Source: Lasiosphaeris hirsuta | Taxonomy: Eukaryota > Ascomycota > Sordariomycetes > Sordariales > Lasiosphaeriaceae | Length of the DNA stretch: 64,000 bases | Direction of reading: 5' to 3' | Assembly (NCBI GenBank): GCA_030549175.1 | Contig: JAUKUA010000002.1 | Span: forward strand, 5,208,001 to 5,272,000 | In this document: positions 36,901 to 48,474 of the stretch, piece by piece | Position numbering within the stretch: the stretch's first letter is position 1 | How the letters are laid out: each line of letters starts with the position of its first letter | Notes under the pieces: model-generated | Databases searched by the model: none | What the model saw: the letters and a program-made list of their open reading frames with translations, nothing else | What the model was told of the DNA's origin: nothing | Translations under genes and position numbers: made by a program

Positions 36901-37617
36901 TGTTTGTGCCTTGCGTTATGCCCTTGACGGTGGACGGAGATGAATTTGTTCGGTGAGCTTTCCCAAACACCTGGGCTCTGGGCGCAAAGCTGGCAGTGCT
37001 ACCTAGTCTTCCGTTTCAAACAGAGACAGCAAAACAGGGCCTTGAGGGGGGCGGGTCAGCACGACAGAGAGAGGTAAGCACTCTGAAAACCCCAGATTAT
37101 TACAACGCGCATATATGTGCATACACTAACATGCACAGGATATAGGCATATAGGCATATAGGCTCGTGCGCCTCTTCGCGGGCAGCACGGCATCCACTCC
37201 ACCCACCCACCGCACCAGAAGAGCCTCAAGTACCTTTTGTACCGTTTTCGCTGCAGCATAATGGGTATCGAATTGTCCAGTCATTGCCCAACTGTTCCGC
37301 TGCTTTACTCGCTACTTTCTCTTTACTTTATTTTCGGGCAGCCGTTTCGAGACGAGCACCCAGAGTCTCGAGCAAGAGGGTAATCAGCCCTAAATTCGGC
37401 TCCTTGCTCTCTCATGGCCCACCATTTCGAACTTGACATTTTCAAGGCTGGCCGCCCGCGCCCCCTACTTTGGACGGCTTTGCCGTTCAGACTTTTGATT
37501 CTTGGGCTCTCTCATTTCCACCACAGATATATGGCCCACTTTCTCCGCGCAGATGGAGCTTCAATGCTGCGCCTACGGGCATGGGCACTGCACTGACCGG
37601 AACTGACCGAATTCTTG

Positions 37618-37652
<35 letters not shown>

Positions 37653-38116
37653 CGCCCTGACGATGTCCCGAGTTCGCCATGCGGCAGCTAATGACCCTGC
37701 TACTTCGCATTTTGACTGGCTAGAATTTCCCCGATGCGCTCCTCCTAGGTTATCAGGTTGTCATGTCATCGGTTAGGATGAGTCTTAAGGCTTCGATTCG
37801 AGCGAAGAACAAACCAGAGCTTCTCCTGCGGGTCCAAGTGGATGTTCTCTCGGCATGAGCTCATGCGCCCCCTTACACGCCTTGCTACTACTAAACACTC
37901 TCTTGTTGTTTGCCTAGCCTCTTCCTGATTTTGAGTGGATACCATGGCGGTGTTGCACAGCGGCTGCTCTAGCTGCCTGTCCTTACCCAGCGAGCCAACG
38001 GATCGTATTTCGGTCTATCAGTATTGGGGCACTGTTATTTGGTTTGGAAATGAGGCAAACATGATTTGTGGATTTGGCCTGTCCGCCCTACGCTTGGAAG
38101 TTCAAGAGAAGGCGAG
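33972..38116. other. Intergenic stretch with possible but unproven small transcripts
   Basis: No gene is firmly supported. A TATATAAGG box at 35658-35666 and a C/T-rich stretch at about 36285-36410 look like promoter or leader features. ATG ORFs downstream are weak: one at 36002-36493 is hydrophobic and T-rich, and one of only 32 codons at 36490-36588 reads protein-like (MNDEGGWVEVKHWPNALILR). A 10-bp tandem (ATAGGCAT type) is at about 37140-37163, and a (CT)n run is at 37618-37649. Confidence 0.4.
37618..37649. repeat. (CT)n microsatellite
   Basis: About 16 uninterrupted CT dinucleotides in non-coding sequence, followed by a C/T-rich region upstream of small Cys-rich gene B. Confidence 0.9.
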
Positions 38117-38122
38117 TATAAA
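38117..38122 (+). promoter_or_regulatory. TATA box of the small Cys-rich protein gene B
   Basis: TATAAA at 38117-38122, 208 bp before the start codon at 38325. A C/A-rich leader-like stretch follows (CATCACATCACCACACC). Confidence 0.55.
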
Positions 38123-38324
38123 GGTTCCAGAGGCCACCATGACTTTGGGCTGCCCCATCACATCACCACACCAACATTATCGCGCCAGCACCCTCGCACC
38201 AGGGCGAATATCCTCCCCCAGATATAATCTTTGCTCTCGGCTTATCCACAACTCTTCAACACAAACCTCTTTTCGTGCTCTTCTTTATCTTGTAACTCTC
38301 CAAGATCCATCTACAACAGCGACA

Positions 38325-38578
38325 ATGGGCAGTCACAAGACTAGCAGTAGCAGGAGCAAGACTATTGTTTACTACGTGTGGTACTGTGTACGTCCTTACC
38401 CGCCCTCCACTCATCACAGAGTGTAGAACCCTAACGTATTACGCAGTGCTATTGCCGCGACGGGCCCTTCGGTCAAGGGACCACTCACTGCACTAATTAT
38501 AACTGCACAGCGCCGAGAACACACAGCTACTGTGTGGACTGCACTGTGGAATATATTACGAGCCGAAGCACCTCCTAG
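38325..38578 (+). CDS. Small basic, cysteine-rich zinc-knuckle-like protein B
   Basis: 64 aa from two exons (38325-38387, 38447-38578); the 59-nt intron has donor GTACGT, branch CTAAC and acceptor ACGCAG. Residues 1-14 are Ser/Lys-rich. The Cys-rich part reads WYCCYCRDGPFGQG, then HCTNYNC and YCVDC: a CCxC pair, a Cx4C pair and a CxxC pair. Spacing and order match product A at 29944-30217 (CCxC, about 11-14 residues, two Cys, 4-8 residues, CxxC), although overall identity is low. No signal peptide is visible. Function unknown; a zinc-binding adaptor is a guess from the Cys pattern. The model rests on the conserved Cys frame continuing exactly across the intron. Confidence 0.65.
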
Positions 38579-39662
38579 GCGGTACCGACCTAAACTCGGC
38601 TCATCACACCCACGGACGATTCCTGGCCAGGGCCAGTAAAACCAAATATGGTTGACGAAACACCAACTCTACGGGGGAGCAACTGCATGAAGGGTCAGCA
38701 ACACGAGGGACCAACATGATCTTTGCTATTTAGCGGCGCAGTCTTTTGGCGTCTTTTTCTATGTTTGGGTTCCAGAGTTGTGGGGGAGTGCTGGCTTGGC
38801 TATGATGGGGCTCTGATAAAGTGTTGATTACGGCATTATTCTAGACTACAGTTCCGGCGACGGCTATCGTTGCATTACAGCTTCTGGGAACAACAGGCCC
38901 AACTTCTTTGGGGTAGACTCGGTTGGTCGCAAGGTCAGGGATGCATAGTGGAGGGGGTCGGCAGTCGTCGTCTTTTCGGTCGTGTCATTGATAGTATAGT
39001 AGAGCATAGGGTATATTAGTTGTACGACGTAATGGTGTTTTTGCCTTTCGCTACCAGTTTTGACCTCTGGAAATCTGCCGAGCCGTTTGTTTGGCAAAAC
39101 ATTGTAGGTGACCTGACCCACTGAGATGGGAAATTTCCGGAGCCGTTTCAACGGCAGACCAGCCAACTGCCAGCCCGCGATCCTGCACTGCCCAGATGCC
39201 ACACGGCGGCCATGTTCCACGACCGCCATCCAACTCACCTCAATCTACATTTTCTCTGCGTGTTTCCCAGATTTGGGTGTGTAGCCAAGTCGGGAGGCAA
39301 CCAAAGAGTCGGTAACGACAGTGCATAGAGCTGTCGATGCGCCATCAAGCTGCCTTGAGCCAGGCTCTATTTCGCGACCGGAGCAATTCGAGACGGGGGC
39401 CGAGGCATGGTGACCCGAGCACCAGGCTCCGTTCGCAGCGGCGAGCGGCACTTGCACACCGCCTGTCGCGGCTTGCGGTCGTGTTCATGTTTTTCCATGT
39501 CTGGGTTTTGCTGCTGACGCAGCCTTGGGGTCCAATGCCGGATCGCCAGTCAGTTGGACATTTGCAAGGGCGCAACTTTGTCAATCAATCCGAAATTTCT
39601 CCCGTCAAAGTGCCTACCTGAGGCATTACAATGCTCTTTGTGTTGACGAACGCGTAATCTCC

Positions 39663-39665
<3 letters not shown>

Positions 39666-39698
<33 letters not shown>
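39666..39698. repeat. (GA)n microsatellite
   Basis: About 16 uninterrupted GA dinucleotides in non-coding sequence. Confidence 0.9.
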
Positions 39699-39700
<2 letters not shown>

Positions 39701-39811
39701 GCGTGACTGAGGGATCAAGGCGGCAGTCGGGGATGACGACGTTGCACCTACAGGTTGCCTGCGCGGACGGCGAGCCGTCCAGCAGGCCTTGACGTCAGGC
39801 TTCTCGGGTTG

Positions 39812-40147
39812 CTAAAAGTCTGCCCGGCTCGAGCAAAACCCCGTGACTGCCATTTTCCCTTGGCCGCATTCGGCTTCGTCGCGGCGTCGAAAACCGACAA
39901 TTTGGGGTTGCAGTGCCACGCTCCCTAACCCACTTGGGAGGATGCCTTGAACCGCGCTAAAGTTGTTCTCGGGCTGTTCTAGAGATCCGGCTGGGCTGAA
40001 GAGGGGGTGACTGAACTTTTGTTCAACGGGCAACCTTTCCACAAGGGCTTTTTGTTCGGCTGAGGCAAAAATTCGCCTTCTCAGCTGCGATCCCGACCCT
40101 GGTCCAGTTTCGGTTTCTGAATCAGATTCACCGTCGTCGGGCTGCAT
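39812..40147 (-). CDS. Hypothetical protein, 111 aa (doubtful)
   Basis: ATG-initiated ORF with an acidic Ser/Glu-rich start (QPDDGESDSETETGPGSGSQ) followed by more ordinary sequence (RIFASAEQKALVERLPVEQKFSHPLFS). The amino-acid use looks like real protein, and no longer competing frame is convincing. No domain is recognised. A second ATG about 50 bp upstream (MANRP at about 40200) is followed by a GTGAGT donor, but no acceptor joins it in frame to this ORF, so the 5' structure is unresolved. It could be a species-specific gene, a remnant, or chance. Confidence 0.35.
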   Translation of the reverse strand: MQPDDGESDSETETGPGSGSQLRRRIFASAEQKALVERLPVEQKFSHPLFSPAGSLEQPENNFSAVQGILPSGLGSVALQPQIVGFRRRDEAECGQGKMAVTGFCSSRADF

Positions 40148-40708
40148 CTCCGGCCCACAGACTGCCCTGTCGACGAGAACTCACCAGGTCGGTTTGCCAT
40201 AGTGAGCCTTGACTGCGTCGTACAGGGGATGAGTTCCGCAAAGACTGACCGAGACTTTCCCCGTTTTTTATTCATTTAATTGAAGCCCCGAGATCCCCAA
40301 GACGAGCCTGACTTGTTTGCAGACCGACGGCGGGGCGGAAGTTCACCTAAGGTGGACCAGTCGGTAGCTTCGGTCGCGGACGCTCACCCAGGTCTCACGG
40401 TCTCACAGCCCGCACGCCTTACTTTTTTTATTTATTTTTTTTAGGTGCAGTGGTACCTTATTGCCGGCGAAGAGTCCCGAGTCCCCCGCAGCGCCAGCGA
40501 CTGCTGTCTGCAACCCAACCCTCTGCAACTCAACCCCCTCCCGTCGGTGTGGCTTTCCAGACCGATGCAAGTTCAAACAACAATGCATCAAGGGGGACGC
40601 AGTGCCCTGGATGGCGATGAACGACAACAATACCCAACGGCTGAAAAACAAACTATCGAATCTGATGTATGATACCCGGGCATTTCCTCTTCACCCACTC
40701 CGCCGCGG

Positions 40709-40840
40709 CTCCCCAGCTCCCCAGCTCCCCAGCTCCCCAGCTCCCCAGCTCCGCCATCCATCACAATCTTCAAATTTTCCTCAGCTGGCCCCCGCTCCGC
40801 CATCCATCGCAATCTTCAAATCTTCCTCAGCTGGTCCCCG
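40709..40840. repeat. 8-bp minisatellite plus 46-bp tandem duplication
   Basis: About five copies of CTCCCCAG at 40709-40750 run directly into two tandem 46-bp units (40749-40794 and 40795-40840), which differ at about four positions. The units begin CTCCGCCATCCATC and end CAGCTGG(C/T)CCCCG, so the minisatellite word also recurs inside each unit. Confidence 0.85.
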
Positions 40841-41084
40841 CTTGTTGCAACCGCTGGACGGATGCACAAATCAGAGGTAAGGCTGTCTTTTGCCTGACAT
40901 GGTATCCAACTTTTCTCGAATCGGCGCTCCGTAGTCGGCCAGAGCAGTCTTTGCCTGCGCCACGAACCCGTTCGTCTCAGCTTCAACTAGCGCGCAAGGA
41001 AGCTGAACAAGCTCTCCTCCCCTTTGCTCCGGACCAGTGAAGCGCGAGGCTTTCGACACTGAGGCTGCGGAGCAGGCTTCTCGA

Positions 41085-41090
<6 letters not shown>

Positions 41091-41122
<32 letters not shown>
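41091..41122. repeat. (CT)n microsatellite
   Basis: About 16 CT dinucleotides in non-coding sequence. Confidence 0.9.
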
Positions 41123-41126
<4 letters not shown>

Positions 41127-42487
41127 TTCAGAAACGCATTCTCAATCCAGCTCCGCATCAGGGGCGCCGCTTTTGCAAAACCAATTCAGCTTCTCGCGAG
41201 AAAGTGACAACTCGTCTGCATTTCAAGGCTCTTCCCCCCCCCCCCCCTCCCCGATATAGCAATACATGATGCACGGATGCACAAGGCAATCAAAAACCCA
41301 CACCCACACTCAGTGCGCGCCCGTGCCCGTTACATCGCTTCGCGCCCGCAAGTCTTTTTTGCCCCTCCCCCCCTTCCCTCCGGATCCCACCCTGCTGTCC
41401 CCGGGTTAGGATTCCCTCCCCCACCTTGACATGATCGACCGGGTGAGTCCCACATGGTGGTGGAGACCCCTCGCGGCGGTGAGGGTTCGGTGAGAAACGA
41501 CAGGACCCCCTGACACAGGCACAGGGCACACACGCACCAACGACGGGTCACGGGCAATGGAACCTCAGGGCTCCGGGAATGTTTGCATTGGATGGATGCT
41601 GCGAATGCGCCTTTGAGGACCTAAGATGGGCGCAGCGCGCGGTGGGATTTGATGGATTGTTGATTCGGGTTACCTATTGGCCGGGGGACCTATGTTATAG
41701 GGGAAATTGGTTGCCGGTGGAAAAGGGTCTTGGCTGATCCACCTGCAAACACGACTCACCGAAAAAGCTTTGTGTGTAAGTGCACCTCCACAAGCAATCT
41801 CGCGATATCTCTCGGCACATCTCTCGTTGCGCATAACCTGTATCTTCATCTACTACTAGGCCTAGTCAACTCGCCCACAAGCTCCCTCTCAGGCAAACCC
41901 CTTCATCCCTGGTATCCCAAGGCCTAAATACAACACGCCAACCCCCTCCCCTGGCCATCCAAACCTTCATCTCCCAAGAATGCAACACCGAGAAAGTAGT
42001 GTACAGAGAGCCATGTGCTGTCGTCGACTATCAAAATCACGATCAAAGCCCACGTCGTGTAATTCTCATAGCACTTCCCATTTTCACCCCGACTGATGCG
42101 AAATGTTTCTCAACAGATCAAGTAATAAAATAAAAAACTTCCGAGACAAGTCCCCGTCTGAGGAGAAAGGGAACCAGCTGCAACGCCGTCAACCCGCCCG
42201 AGACCGACCGACCAAACCCGACCAAAAGGTTGTGATATCCTTCCCTATTTCCGCAAGACGAAGCAAAAGCATCAACCATAGAAAAAATGTCAAAACGGCA
42301 GAAGAACACAAACTCCTGAACCGGTTTCCATTCCCCGCTCCCATCCCCCCCCCCCCCTCCCCCAAATTGACCCCCTCAATGGAGAAAAACCATGCCCGCC
42401 CCCCATCCATCCATCCATTCTTACACCCCATCCCATCCACCCCATGCTGCACTTTGTTGAAAGTTTGCAAAACGTTCTCTCACCACA

Positions 42488-45335
42488 TTAATTCGGCCCA
42501 TCATAAACCTCCTGCACCTTAGACGGCGACCTCTGAACCAGCCGTACATTGGCCTTGCGCGACAGCTCGAGCCCGTTCCTCGACTTGTTTGACTTTGCCG
42601 ACGAAGGCGGGGTGCTCTTGGGGACCTTGAGCGCGGGCGTCTTGATCAGCCACGGCGTCATCTTGGTCTGTGTCGTCTTCGCGGCGGCCTTGGCCTTTGG
42701 GCTCACCTTCTTCGCTGCTGACTTTGGCTTCTCCGCGCTCGCTTCTGCTGTTACGTCCTCCTCGTCCTGCGCGGCGGGGCTGTCGTCTGTCGCCTCGAGC
42801 ATCTTGCGCGAGGGGACGCGCTTCCGGGAGGAGGCGGCCTTGGCCGAGGCGGGTGTTGACTTTGGCGTGCTCTTGGCAGATGGTGCTGCCTTCTTCTTGG
42901 GAGTCGGCTTGGCGGGCTTGACCGTAGCGGCTGCGACGATTGTTGTGAGGCTCGAGCTGCTCGATAGGGTGCCTGACGCTGTCTTGGCCTTGGTAGGTGT
43001 CTTGCGCGCTGCTTGTAAACTCACTCGGCCGGCCGTTTTCTTGGACGAAACGCCTGTGAGCTTCGATTTTGCAGTGATTGACACGGCAGAGACACTGCGC
43101 TTGATGGCACTCGCGGCGCCCTTTGCGGCGCCCTTAGCCGCCATTATACCCGCTGTCTTTTTCGATATGGCGCCTGTTGCCGCTTTGATCTTGCGCTTCT
43201 TGATCGTCTTGGAGTCGTCCTCATCGTCACGATCACCAGAAAGCAGTTCCTTGAGCTTGCGCTTGCCAGCCTTGACGGACCCCTTGACGCCCTTCTTCTC
43301 GTCCTTGGGCGGCTTGGGAGGCTTCACCTCCTTGGGCTTGGGGCCGAGGACGCCTCTGCAATTCGGACTGCCACACAAGCACTTCTGCACGTTCTTAGCG
43401 GAGAAGGGGTCAAAGTTGTAGTCGTACGTAAGCTCCTCGCCCGTCATAATGGGCCGGTCCCCAGCGAATAGCGCCATCCGCGGCTGTCCCGACACGATCC
43501 ATTTGATCATGCGGCAGTTGGGTGAACATGAATGGTTGACGAATCTCGCGATACTACCGGTGGTCGCGTCGATAATCATGTTCTGGTCAAACGACATGAG
43601 ATAATAACACTGCGGACCGAATTAGTTCTCATCCGGGCAAACTTCTCATCGCACCCCGACTCACCTCATTATTCTTGTAGACTTCATTCATGCGCCGTTC
43701 ACATTCTTCCTCTGTGATGATTTCACCCGTGTACTCCATGATGATCTGATTCGGCTCGAAGCAGCGATTACTGCGAACACCGTAACCCCGATCCGACGTC
43801 TTGTACACCTCAACACCGACGCGGTACCGGCCGCCCTTCTTCGTCCGCGCTTGGAGGTTTTGGAACGCGCGATTTTGGCAGTGCGTCTTGCCGACATTGC
43901 AGTTGGTCTCGTCACATTCGTACAACATGATGCGGTTCTGGCAGTCTTCGGCGCAGCCGTCATCAGGCTTGCACACACACCGGGATGCAAAATCTTCAAA
44001 ATGGGGCGTCTTCTTCCAGTATGCGCCGGCATCGCCTACAAAGCGGTTTTTCGTCATGGTGCGGTAGGCAGCAGGCTTGGGCTGGCCGGGAGGCAGGGGG
44101 TTGCAGACATCAAACGGCAACTTGAAGTCGCGGCCGTGGATGAGCATGCGCAGGCCATTGAATATGGGGGCCGGGAGTGTCTTGTTGGGCTTTCCGGTCG
44201 GCAGCAGTTCCGGGAGAGTTGAGAGCTTCTTCTTCTCCTGCGCCGTGAGGCCCTTGTAAATATCAAGAGGTGCTTCTTGTCCCGCGTAGAGACCCTTGTT
44301 CAGCCATTTCTTGACGCGCCGCTTTTGCAAAGCAGGAGCCTCGGTCTCCCTCTTCTCGGCCTCCTCAGTCACATTTTTATCCTCTGCAGCGCCGGCGGCA
44401 GGACCTTGGTCACCTGTTTTTGCCTTCTTCCGGGGTGGGGACTGAGCCTCCTTCTCTTCCAACTCCGACGGGTCGATATATTTACCATTGCTCCATACTG
44501 TATAGCGCACCGGACGCGTCTCGATATGCGCAAACTCGTTGGTATCCTGCAGCCGCAGCAGCTCGCGCGAAATACGCGATATTCCCTTCTCGAATGTCTT
44601 TCTGCCCCGCTTGCCAAGGGATGAGATCTTTGTCGCGAGGGTTTCGACGGGGGCGCCCGAAAGACGCGTCGCACGACGCGTTATTTGGGCGGATCCGCGT
44701 GCAGACTTTGGTCTTTTGGCAATCCGACCGCCTGGGGGGTTGTTGCTAGGCCCGGAAACGGACCCGCCAAGATTTGACGCGTCGATGCCCTCCTCGACGA
44801 CCTCGTTCTCCCAGACAAGCGCGTCAGTGGATTCGCCCGCACCCTCTTCGCTATTATCAACAAGCGTGTCTCCGGAAATGGTGCGCCGTCGCTTGTCCTG
44901 TACTGGATCGCCGTTGTCGCGTCGCTTTCCGTTCTTGGCCGTCCCGCTGAGTTTGGAGAGGTTGTACACGGGAAGGCTGGCTCGGGCTCGTCGCGCGCGG
45001 CCAGCGGTCAGGGGCTCTGTGGAAAGGGGGGCTTCGGCGACGACAATGGCCTGGCCGGCGGGGTTTTGCTGGCCCGACTCCTGCAGCTCTGCCTCGCTGA
45101 TGTTTTCGAGAAGGGGGATGGCGGCGGCGAGCAGAGGCGCGGTAATAGTGTCCTGCTTGGGCACATCGGGGTCGGAGGCCAGCGACATGCTATCGGGAGA
45201 CACTGTGGTTGGGGGGGTGGAGCTAAACGAGGCGGCGTTGGACGAAGCGTCGGTCGGGGCGGCAGAGAAGCTCGACTCGGGGGAGAGCACAGCCAGCTCG
45301 GCCATTGTCACCTCGGTTGCCGTTGCCATTGCCAT
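42488..45335 (-). CDS. ash1: ASH1-type histone H3 lysine-36 methyltransferase (AWS-SET-postSET)
   Basis: Two exons (45335-43665, 43609-42488), 930 aa from the first ATG; an alternative ATG is at 45305. Residues 1-440 are mostly disordered, with basic patches. The AWS domain lies at about 449-497 (CVCKPDDGCAEDCQNR, then CDETNC). SET covers about 503-625, with DRGYGV, the substrate-site motif NHSCSPN at 582-588 and the catalytic-site EELTYDYNF near 615-623. Post-SET Cys residues are at 634, 636 and 641. The intron falls inside SET (NNE to CYYLMSF). The C-terminal 280 residues are Lys/Ala/Ser/Pro-rich and resemble linker histone tails. Fungal ASH1 (Neurospora) methylates H3K36 at poorly transcribed chromatin; the assignment as ASH1 rather than SET2 rests on the absence of WW and SRI domains and on the AWS/SET sequence. 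It is divergent from the CRAL-TRIO gene 3.1 kb away. Confidence 0.9.
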
Positions 45336-45743
45336 TGCAGCAGGTGGCAGCAGCAATTGGGCGAGTAATTTGGCGATATCGATGTGTTGGCCGTGTTGGT
45401 GTCGACGAGGTTGCGAGAGAATGTCGGGAGCAGAGTGAAACGCGTCCCAGGGGCTGCTCCACGGTGGTAGGAGGGCCTGGGCTGAACGGAAGAGCCGGCC
45501 CGCGCAGAGGCCAGACGCGGCGTGGCTGCGGATGCAACGAAAACAGAGGCGACACGCGAGCTGACAGGGCAGACGGTGCAGACAGTGCAGGGGTTACTTA
45601 GGGTCGGCTGCGATGCGCAAAAAAAAAAAAGAGCGATACGGCTGGCTGAGCAGTTCAAGCTGGAGCTGAGAGCGGTACATGGAGGCGCATTCCACAATTG
45701 GTTGAGGGCTTGAGTCGTATGCAGTTTTGTGCTCCAAGTTTGT

Positions 45744-45794
45744 GCAGTTGCAGTTGCAGTTGCAGTTGAGTTGCAGTTGAGTTGCAGTTGCAGT
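45744..45794. repeat. Imperfect CAGTTG tandem repeat
   Basis: Eight or so copies of CAGTTG, with two GAGTTG interruptions, about 410 bp upstream of the ASH1 start codon. Confidence 0.85.
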
Positions 45795-45976
45795 TATCCT
45801 GAATGATTGAGAGACCGGCCAGAAGGAAACGTGCAAATGAGAAGAGGTCCGAGTTGGGGACCTGAAGTTTGGAGGACACAGGGGTGGGGAGACTTATGTT
45901 ATGCGTGGGAGGTGGGAAGAGAGAGAAAGGATTGGAGGTGGGCGGCCAGGCTAAGGTATTTAAGAGGAGGGAGGCT

Positions 45977-45997
45977 GGGGGGGGGGGGGGGGGGGGG
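45977..45997. repeat. Mononucleotide tract, 21 G
   Basis: Uninterrupted G run in the ASH1 upstream region. Confidence 0.9.
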
Positions 45998-48474
45998 AAG
46001 GGGGATAAGGTAATGAATGGGCCGCCCTGCCCTCCCTCACCCATTCACTATTTGAGAACCACACAATAGCCCGAATAGGAGAACCGAAAGCCCCAAAGTC
46101 AAAACAATAGCTCACGGTCCCGGCAGCTCCAGGTGCTCCCGGCGCAGCAATGCCCTCACAGGCTCACACAGCGTCTGCGTCTAAGTCGGGGACCCGGGAA
46201 AGACAGCCCGGGCAGGGCAGGTCGGGTACGGCCTTGACTCTCAACCGAATCTGCTGGGTAAGGTAGGTCGCGACGGGGGCATCACGAGAAGAGCCCGAAC
46301 GCAGGGACTGTTTGTAAAGTCAAAAAGTGCATGTCTCGCAGAATCTTGAATCCTGCAGCTGGCAGCTGCCGGCTACCTCTACTCTCCCGACACTACATCG
46401 CAAACGCGCCTTGTTCGACCGTGTGTGGATGTGAACCCACCGTGTCCTGGCTGCTCGCTGCTGGCTGTTAACTCCGAATGGCTGGCTCCAGACTCGTCTT
46501 GTTTTGCAGCCCCTGGCGCCAATCAATCTCCAGGGTTGAGTTTGCGGCGGCTCGGGCGAGGTGTGGACTGGCGCGGATTGGGGACGAGGAGGGGGAGACA
46601 TGGGGGCCAAGTTGGATCTCAGACGCCTCACCACCACCTCAGAGCGAGGGGGAGCAACGACGGAGCGAGGCGGGATATCCCCGCTCCATCAACATGTCTG
46701 CTGACTCTGATGCCGCCGTCATTGCTGGTATATCAGCCCCGTCTTGATCTTGTGTCTGGTCCGAGGACAAAGCATAAGCCTTATGTCCAACTCTGTCGGC
46801 AAGCCAACCCGACTGGTACCTGAGACTCTGTTCACCCCTCAGAGACGCATATCATAACCCAACCCAAGTCCCCGGGGGCTGTTGCGAGATGAAAATGGGC
46901 CCATGACTTGAGCAATATCTCTCCAGCAAGGCGGCACAGGTAACCGAACAGCGCGTATGGCCTAGCAAACTGGCAAGCTGAGTCTGACAAGATCGTCTCG
47001 GGCCGTCTTCATCCACGCCTAACGAGCAATCAGAATATCATTGCCATGCCCCAATCATCACGTCATCCTGCGTTCCAGAACGGAGGCCCGGACCTGGATT
47101 GACACGCACGCCGTAGCGCCAGTTTGAGTCTCTACGAACTCTGGAATCTCGAGCTCCCCGTTTGTCTCGGGTGTGTAAAACCAGATATATTAATTCCCTG
47201 GGTGGCGTGGGTTGTGTGTGTTGGGCACCTGGGGCACCTCGGAGTAGCAGAGTGGCCACGGCAATCGATAATCGGAGATGCTCCCCTGCAGATCCGGCTT
47301 GGGCAAAACACCTTGGGCATCCCACAACACTCGCAGCGTTCCACGAGGCATGCCCAGCGCCAGCGCCCACATCCTGAGTAAAGTCCAAAACCCAGTCCTG
47401 CGTCTTGGACATCAAGAGGCACGCTAGCAGTCATCCAGTTGCTGCTGCGCTTCTTCCCTGCCTGTTCTCCGAGTGCTATCTTCCCTTCTTCCTCCTGCGC
47501 TTGTCTCATACCGAGCATCCCCTACCTTGGACAAGACGGCGTGCAAAACTGTCGGCCAGCACGATACAAGAAAGGGAAGCATGACGGTAGTCGTAACACC
47601 CGCAACCCAATATACTGCCAGCGTCTTTGTGTGTCTAGCATCTGTTTCCTGGCGCCATACCGCTACCGAGCCACCTGGTTCGACCATGGGGCGAGATGTA
47701 GACATCGGCTCCAATATGGGATGAATCGAGGGCTCTTCTCACACTTGATCTCCTCGCTATTCAGCAGATAAGTGTTGGGGAGGAGGGGGGAGGAGGAGTG
47801 GATATGTTTTTAAACCCCGTAAAAGTAGGTAGCAGAGGTCAATGTAGCGGTTGTCCGTGATTCGGCTGTAACATTGCCGGAGAGGGCTCGACACCCGCGG
47901 ACGTCCATTGTATATTCTGACCAGGACCAACACTTTGCCATTGTGCGCTGAGGGCAGAATAACATGGGGAAGTGGAGGCAGGTCAAGCAGGAGCACCTGC
48001 TTTAGCCTGACTGCCCCCTTAACCTTTACATCGATCGCAACTTCTACCTCACGGCACCCCACACAATAAGGGACAGTAACGCCCCGAGCAGCAGAAAGCT
48101 CCTTGCTTATAGTGTTTCCAGTCTGTCTTGGTAGCCATGGCTGCGTGTTGTCTTCTGCCTTCCCCGACAAATGTCTTGCCCGATGTCACGAAGGATGGGG
48201 GTAGAGTTGGGAAGGAGGCCCCTGACTTCCTCTCTGACCGACCGGTTTCCCAATACTGGAGCGCGCAACACTCTACAAGTGCCCGACACTCAAAATTCTG
48301 GAGCAACTTTCCGGGACATTCGTTCTGGGTCCGCGGCAGCAGTACTTACATCAACATTCTTTTGATCGATCCGTGTCTGTATCGAAATCCCACGCCGTGA
48401 AGTCTATACGCCCGCCCACCGACCGTCTAGGCCCCTCAGGTCCTACAGACTGCCCTTATCGCGTAGCCACCATC

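Larger units (their letters stand above)
38579..42487. other. Intergenic stretch with microsatellites and one doubtful ORF
   Basis: Contains (GA)n at 39666-39698, an 8-bp minisatellite and 46-bp duplication at 40709-40840, (CT)n at 41091-41122, a C tract near 41236-41248, and the ORF at 39812-40147 listed separately. Nothing else looks coding. The right end probably contains the ASH1 3' UTR. Confidence 0.45.
45336..48474. other. Region between ASH1 and the CRAL-TRIO repeat gene
   Basis: Shared upstream region of two divergent genes. It contains an imperfect CAGTTG repeat at 45744-45794, 21 G at 45977-45997 and a C/T-rich leader-like stretch on the minus strand near 45500. On the minus strand an open stretch (47757-48170) reads protein-like in part (GVTVPYCVGCREVEVAIDVK) but has no ATG, so it may be a gene remnant. 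No other gene is seen. Confidence 0.4.

Noticed and set aside
37618..41122. Dinucleotide arrays as possible CRISPR or telomeric repeats
   Set aside because: They are plain CT/GA microsatellites without spacers; CRISPR is not expected in a fungal nuclear genome and no TTAGGG array is present.
42549..43421. 290-codon ORF opposite the ASH1 tail
   Set aside because: Antisense of a Lys/Ala-rich repeat region; the Leu/Ala/Val-rich translation is an artefact of codon bias.
44539..45438. 299-codon ORF opposite the ASH1 N-terminus
   Set aside because: Antisense shadow of a GC-rich coding exon.
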